In this document: positions 58,336 to 64,000 of the stretch, piece by piece
How the letters are laid out: each line of letters begins with the position of its first letter
Numbering within the stretch: the first letter of the stretch is position 1
From: Mortierella sp. BCC40632
Taxonomy: Eukaryota > Mortierellomycota > Mortierellomycetes > Mortierellales > Mortierellaceae
Reading direction: 5' to 3'
Assembly (NCBI GenBank): GCA_011634665.1
Contig: WAEK01000009.1
Location: forward strand, 558,001-622,000
Length of the DNA stretch: 64,000 bases
Program-made: the position numbers and the translations under genes
The notes under the pieces: generated by a model
The model's input: only the letters and a program-made list of their open reading frames with translations
Told to the model about the DNA's origin: nothing
Database searches by the model: none

Positions 58336-61047
58336 TTATTTTAAAAAAAAAAAAAAAAAAGAAAAAAAAAAAGAAAGAAAAGAAAGAAAAGAAAGCACGC
58401 CAAATGCAGCTTGTGTTCATTCATCCAATTGCTTACTGTCTTTTGTGTCCGATCCAAATCCACGGATGCCTCCAAGATGCTATCGTTGTCGGAGCACCTC
58501 TCTAGGACGATGGATTCTATTCATGGGATAGAAAGAAGGGGGGAGCCGAGAAAAAAAGCAGAGTGAGTTGTTGGCATTCAGGATCCCCATAGCCTGCCAT
58601 TATTTGAGGACGATCCTAGGAGAAGGAAGGGGAGAGGGAAAAGGAAGGGGAGAGGAACCCATAAAAAGAGAAAAAGGAAACGGAGAGAGAGAGAGAGAGA
58701 GATGGGTACCAAAGTGCTTCTCTCTCTCTCTTTCTCTTTTTCCCTTTTTTCTCTCAACCTCCCCTTCAACCCCTAACGGAATTTTTTTTTATCCACCATT
58801 CCTTTCGTTACTGCTTCACCCCTTCCTGAGAACAGCAAATATTAGGGATATCCTTGGCATGCAGCAACGAGAGAGGGAGAGCGAAAGAAAAAGGAACTCG
58901 GGCTGCTTACCTGTCCAGTTGTCAAAAGTGCCTGTGACCTTGACGACATGTCCTCCTCTATGCCATTGAAACTATTCAAACAAACAAAAAAAAAAGTCGG
59001 GTCAGTTGGGTCAGTTGTCCCCATTTTTTTTTTTGTTTTTTTTCCACGCTGTCTCCTTTTGCTCTCCCTCTCTCTCACGCTTTCTCTCTACCTTGAAGGG
59101 TGCAATGCCTATTTTCGTCTCTGCTTCACAAGGGTTCAGCATCAGTGGAGTAATGTCAGCTTCCTTGCACAGCTCTGGCTTGGTATACTCGCCACCGGCA
59201 ACAGCGACGGCAGCTGGTGTGTCTGGAGTAGATGGCAACGTGGGCTCTTCCTGGTCACCATCAGAGTATTCGGTCCTTGGGCTAGACATGAGAGAACAAA
59301 CCTGATCCTCTCCATTCACTTCAACAGCCTGAGCCTGTGTCTCTTCCTCTTGGGTCTCAAGTGGCCCAGAATCCGAGTCCGTTTGTTGCGTTGTTGTCTC
59401 TGCAGCAACAACTATCGGGAGGACAGGAGCAGGCACAGAGGTTGAAAGCGAGGCAGGAGTTGGTTCAGGAGTGTGTGCAGGGGAAGCCGCATCCATGTCA
59501 GCAGCAGGGACTTTTGGGGTAGATGCGGCTAAACAGTCGGTCCTCATCTCGGTTGAGGAGGAGAGCAAGGGCGAAGAGGGGACGACAGGGGCAATCGAAC
59601 CATCCGTCGTTGCTGTCGTCGTTGTTGTCTCGACAGTCGAGGCAACAGTCAAAACAGTAGACTCGATGAGAGAGGCCTCCTCTTTAGCAGACTCAATCAC
59701 GGTCAGTTCTGCCTCTGTATCTTCGATGGAAGGAGTTGCTTCGACCACAGGAGAGACCATGATCGGAATGACTGCAACAGACGGAGACGGCTCCATTGGA
59801 GGGGCTTCGACGACGACGACGACAGAAGGAGCCGCTTCGACAGAAGGAGACACGTTGCTATGGTTATGACTATCATTGGTGACAATGGCGGTGGTGGTGG
59901 TGGTGGTGGTGGTGGTCTCTACACCCTCCAATGATAAAGTTGCTTCGACAAGAGTCATTTCAGCGGATGGAATTGCTTCAACAGAAAGAGTCGTCTCGAC
60001 CACGGCAAGAGTCTCTTTCTCCTGCCGCGTTTCTTCTGAAATAGCCATCATGACAACTTCTGTCTCGACACTTGCCTTGGTCACTTCTTCTTTTTCTTCA
60101 ACACTGACCAAGGACAGAGCTGTCTTTTCTTCAGAGATGTGAGCAATAGAAGAGGCCGTCGGCACAGAGATAGAGACCAGATCGGGATCATGCCGATGTG
60201 GAGGCTCTTTAAGCTCCACAGCGTCAAGTCCTGAAGGGTCAGTGGAGCTGTCAACAACAGGATCCGATACGAAACTATCGGGGGCTGCCACATCAAGCTC
60301 TTGGACAAGGTCCTCTGTAAGCGTTGGCGACGGGAGTGCATCCGCATAAGAGTCTGTCATAGTGCGCTCGATGGGGGTCTCGTTCAAAGGACCCTTTTCT
60401 GTTTCCTGTGGTCTGGGCACGGCCTCTGACGTCGAAAAGACCTTGACTAGCTCTGGGGCGACAGGCATGTTAGTGGGCTTTGGAATCAGCCGCTCGGGTA
60501 GAACCCGCTCAACCTTGATTTCGGCCGCAGGGGCTGCTGGAGCAGAAGCCGTGTCAAGAGTGCTCGGAGAGGCCCCCACGGTGGGGGTCCTGAGTGCGAC
60601 CTTGGGAGGTGGAGAAGTGGCCGTGGGGCTGGGCTGGCTGATGCTGCCCACTGGTGTGCGTGTGGGCGTCCTCAGGGCAGAGATACCGCTACCGTGCCCT
60701 CCACCGACGGTGGGGTTAGCAGCAGGCGTAGAAGAGAGTGAGCCTCCAAAACGACTTGCGGCAGCAGCGACCGACGAAGCGGCGGGGAAGGTGGTGCCCG
60801 GAGGAGTGGTAGGAGTGGTTGGCGGCGTTAGCTTTTGCTGGGACAGACGGCGGACAAATCCACTCGTGGCCGATGTTGGTGAGGGCGTACCAGGCGTACC
60901 AGGCGTGGTTCTGTTGAGAGAAGGAGGAGAAGGAGTGGGACCATTGTTCTGTGAGGCAACCTTGCTAGCAAACATGGCTCTTGCAGCGGCGATGGAGTTG
61001 TTTCCAGAGCCGGTGGAGGTGCTAGTAGTATTAGGTTGTCGGATCAT
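58177..61047 (-). CDS. Disordered protein with C-terminal CBM48/AMPK-beta glycogen-binding module
   Basis: Exons 61047-59092, 58971-58911, 58501-58437 and 58287-58177 (minus) join in phase to ~730 residues. Exon 1 encodes 652 residues of Ser/Thr/Pro/Val/Glu low complexity. The last three exons build a CBM48-type fold: FQWHRGGHVVKVTGTFDNW, ILEASVDLDRTQKT, FVVDGHWLCSDN. The expected last strands (EYDPHGNQNNALF) are present but in another frame, ending at a TGA at 58196, so a base seems missing near 58251. Read as is, the frame ends at the TAA at 58177. There is no AMPK-beta C-terminal domain, so it is not a standard AMPK subunit; yeast Mdg1/Crp1 have a similar module but at the N-terminus. Role probably glycogen- or kinase-related (inference). 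Confidence 0.75.
58299..58330 (+). repeat. A-run of ~32 bases, intronic
   Basis: Poly-A on the plus strand; on the transcript it is a poly(U) tract right before the acceptor of the last CBM48 exon, followed further upstream by more T-runs. Confidence 0.85.
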
Positions 61048-61711
61048 GATGTGTAATGTCTGGCAAGGACGTGTTTTTTTTTTCTTTTCTTTCTCTCTAA
61101 AAAGCTCTTGTGGTTGTATTTCCCGCTGTTGGCCTGTGCTTGAGGGTCTGGTCAAAGGGATGAAGTTGAGGGTGGAGAAGGAGGAAGAAGAAGAAGAGGA
61201 AGAGGAAGAGAAAGAGAAAGAGGATAAGGAAGCAGAGATGAGAGGAGCAGGAGGAGTGAAGAAGAAGAAAAAGAAGAAGAAAACAGAGAAAGAGAACCAG
61301 AGAACGCACCTTTTGAAGGCCTGACACGGACTCCCAGACGCGCCCAGAGTGGATGCACTCCAATTATCACGTTCCATCACTTGGGCCCTGGGTCACATGA
61401 GCGGGGCAGGGAGTTTGCCTGTCTGTCACTTGTTGTCTCTCTCTCTCTCTCTCTGACTGCACCCTTCCTCTCGTTCTTTGTCTCCTCTTTCTCTTTTCCT
61501 CTCTCCCATCGCGCTTTCACTGTGGGTCCATCTCAGGGCAGACCGCACAGACGCACGGTAGCCAAGATTGAGAGCCGCCAGCGCCAAGTTTAAAGAAAGA
61601 GCAGGTGCACGTCGCTCGCTCGCTTTTGCCCCTGCATTCCTGTGAGCCAAAGACTGGGGAGAGTGAGAGAGAGTGAGAGAGAGAGTGAAAGAGGGAGAGA
61701 AAGTTAGAAAT

Positions 61712-61769
<58 letters not shown>

Positions 61770-62220
61770 GCGCCTGCCCCTGGGAGAACCACTCAAGAAA
61801 ATAGGGTTTTGTTGAACTATGTACGGTACAGACTCGTCGGGTCACGTCGCACCTCTGTCCTATCGCACACCCTGCCCGCCTGTTAGTGGACAGTCCTCTG
61901 TTGCCCAGCCTGAGCCGTTCGTGGCAGAGCGGCGGCCGCAGCGATCGCCAGAGGAGCGGGGGGAGTGGGAAGGGGAGTGGAGGAGACACAAACGCGGGCA
62001 GGCGGTAGAGTGAGCGGGGAGCGATAGGTGGGACTGGCGGGAGCCCGACTGGGCAGCTGGTGGCGGAACCGGTGGAGGAGAAGAAGACGAGAGTCCTCAT
62101 CGTGGGACAGAGAGAGAGAAGGAGAGTATGAGAGAATGAGAGAATGAAGCACAGCGAGGCAGACGAGCGGCGAAGCCACACATAGAGAGAACGAGAGAGG
62201 AGAGAAAGAGAGAAGAGAGA

Positions 62221-62268
<48 letters not shown>

Positions 62269-63854
62269 GTGAGTGAGAGAGAGAAAGCAAGTCGAGACGG
62301 ACCAGAGACTCTTTTTTCTTTGCATTTTCCCCCCCCCCCATTTGCGCTCATCTCTCTCGCAGCATCTCGCCTCTTTTTTTTCTTTTGTTATTTCCATCCC
62401 ATCTCGCATCCCTCCCATCCACTCTCTATCTCCATTCTCCTCTCTCTCTCTCCTTTTGTTCTTTCACATCACACCTCACACCTCCACACGTCTCTCTCTT
62501 TTCTCTCCACTCACCCGCTCACACTCTCTCGCACACTTTCCCTTTCTCACCTGCTGTCCCATCTTTCTTTCCAGACGATTGTCCTTCTGAGCGCAGACCC
62601 TGTCCCAACCTTTCGATCTCCAGCCATCCCAACCGGGTCCCATCCCTCAGAGCCTGAAAGGGTGAGTGCAGGACCCCATCAGCGCACCTGCCCCAGGGCC
62701 CACTTCGGTCTTCGGCAACAGCGGCGCAGGGCTAGGCTCTCAATTCGACCGTCGGACCAACCGAAGCAGCTCGATGGAGAGTCTCTGGACCAGCTGTTCG
62801 CTGTTTGTTGTTTTTATTATTTTTATTATTATTTTTTAAAATCATTGGATGGGACATCTCTTTCTTTCTTTCTCTCCTTCTCTCTTTTGCATTGCTCCTG
62901 GTCACATGAACCCACCCACAGACCCCACCTGGCTGACCACTGCTGCATCGATCGCGTCTCATCCCCCCGTCTTCTAGCTGGATCTTCCCCACGTCCTAGA
63001 CAACGGTCGCCGACGGCAATCCAGGACACCCGTTGTGGTCTCGCTGAGGACCTCATGGCATTGAACATGGTACTTCAGTCCCTTCTCTTTCGCTTTCTCT
63101 CTTTCTCTCTTTCTCTCACACACACACTTTTATATATGTGTTATATATATATTTATATACTCCATCCTAGAGACAAAGTCAAACTACTAACCGTACTATC
63201 CATGTTCTCTACCCATCCTTCCTCTAATAGAGCGAAAGCTGCGGGTCCCCCTCCGACTTTGAGTCACTCTCCCACTTTGCATATCCGTCGCCGCAACTGG
63301 ATGTATGTTCGCCATGTTTCGTGTGTGCTCCTTCCCCCAACAACTGGGACCTTTCTGAGCACTGTTGGTTTGCATTCGCTCTGGCGATACTTTTGACTCG
63401 AATGTCCTGAGCTGAAGTGTATTTTACCAACTAACACACGACCCATTGGTACCTGTCTAAATTGCTCTATTCTCTGGACTTTGCAACTTTGCAGTTCTCA
63501 TTCCTTGCGTCGCACGATGCCCTCAAAGACCACAATGTAAGCAGAAACCAACCGACCGCTACGCATATTCAGTTTTTTTTCTTCTTTTATTGTTCATTGC
63601 CCCAGGATGCCTACGCCAGACGAGACCCACTCTCGACACCGAACCCAATCACAAACCATAAATCACCCGCACACTCCTTCCCGACCTGACTGACCTTGCT
63701 CTCTCTCTCTCGCGCGCGCGCTCTCTCTCTCTCTCTCTCGCTTTCTTCTACTCTTCTCTTTTCTTGTTTCCACATTCTCCAGGCGCCTGCACTACTCAGC
63801 GTACCACCCATCCCAGAGGGATTACCTTCACTCGGCCTAACTGCAGACACGGAC
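61048..63854. other. Divergent promoter and leader region
   Basis: No gene supported. 61150-61310 is GA-rich on the plus strand (leader of the CBM48 gene). CT at 61436-61454, GA at 61711-61768 and 62220-62284, then a long CT-rich leader 62350-62580 and 63080-63125 for the + strand Myb gene. Possible non-coding or short 5' exons at 62575-62660 and 63000-63070 have splice-like borders but could not be linked in frame. Confidence 0.5.
61711..61768 (+). repeat. (GA)n microsatellite
   Basis: Pure GA array in the divergent intergenic region. Confidence 0.9.
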
Positions 63855-64000
63855 ATGGATGCCCACCACAGCAGCGCAGCCGACAATGGCCAGATCGAGG
63901 CCTCAGCTTCAACATCTGTCCAGCCACGGAAGCGGGACCGTGGAGAACGAATTGTCTGGACCCCAGAAGAGGACGCATTCCTGATCGCTGCAGTGCAAAA
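63855..64000 (+). CDS. Myb/SANT-domain protein, 5' part only
   Basis: From the ATG at 63855 the frame reads MDAHHSSAADNGQIEAS, then a basic stretch PRKRDRGERI and VWTPEEDAFLIAAVQ, the start of a Myb/SANT repeat (W-TxEED). It runs off the window end. The same frame is open upstream to a splice-acceptor-like CAG at 63780-63782 (APALLSVPPIPEG...), so the real start may lie in an earlier exon; an ATG at 63516 followed by GTAAGC is out of phase with it. Expected to be a nuclear DNA-binding protein. Confidence 0.65.
   Translation, partial: MDAHHSSAADNGQIEASASTSVQPRKRDRGERIVWTPEEDAFLIAAVQ

Noticed and set aside
62269..63396. 375-codon plus-strand ORF upstream of the Myb gene
   Set aside because: Mostly Ser/Leu/His from CT-rich leader DNA, with splice-like sites inside; treated as leader sequence, not a gene.

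Overview
The window looks like nuclear DNA of an early-diverging filamentous fungus, most likely Mortierellomycota (Mortierella or a close genus). This is an inference from four things: intron-rich genes with GT-AG and two apparent GC-AG introns; a Crinkler-type and a Fanzor-type gene of kinds I associate with Mortierella; very abundant CT/GA microsatellites and A/T homopolymers; and fungal genes such as a Met8/SUMT fusion, a Mam3-like CNNM transporter and an Rtt106-like histone chaperone. There is no sign of a bacterial or organellar origin.

Left 7.2 kb: an accessory, decaying region. It holds an unrecognised minus-strand ORF (306-707), a ~200 bp direct duplication, a long (GA)n(GT)n microsatellite, a Crinkler (CRN) pseudogene (2043-~3720) and a Fanzor/TnpB-like RNA-guided-nuclease relic (~4665-7128). 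The relic keeps RuvC-I and RuvC-III signatures and a basic nuclear-localisation-like tract, but it is frame-broken and has lost its zinc ribbon. This is the most unusual content in the window.

Middle (12.7-46.7 kb): a + strand amino-acid permease with a ~550-residue tail (12761-16644). Minus-strand genes follow: a secreted, probably GPI-anchored protein (17397-18489), a 16-exon secreted S9-like alpha/beta hydrolase (19304-25187), a 912-residue coiled-coil protein (25709-28447), a four-finger C2H2 transcription factor (31527-36219), a small AN1 zinc-finger protein (43705-44466) and a bifunctional siroheme-synthesis enzyme (44863-46690).

Right part (49.3-64 kb): + strand CNNM/DUF21-CBS transporter (49335-52349), F-box/LRR protein (52854-54332) and Rtt106-like chaperone (54948-57140); a minus-strand protein with a C-terminal CBM48/AMPK-beta glycogen-binding module (58177-61047); and the start of a Myb/SANT gene running off the end (63855-64000).

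The genes do not form a pathway; this is an ordinary fungal neighbourhood next to a transposon and effector graveyard. Two patterns run across it. Pyrimidine-rich (CT) leaders lie on the sense strand upstream of most start codons, whichever way the gene faces, and complementary GA and CT tracts recur as spaced inverted pairs, including inside an intron. Three single-base homopolymer or near-homopolymer indels interrupt otherwise well-conserved genes and are either assembly errors or recent damage. All exon boundaries were deduced by reading splice sites and phase by eye; none was checked by alignment or transcript data.
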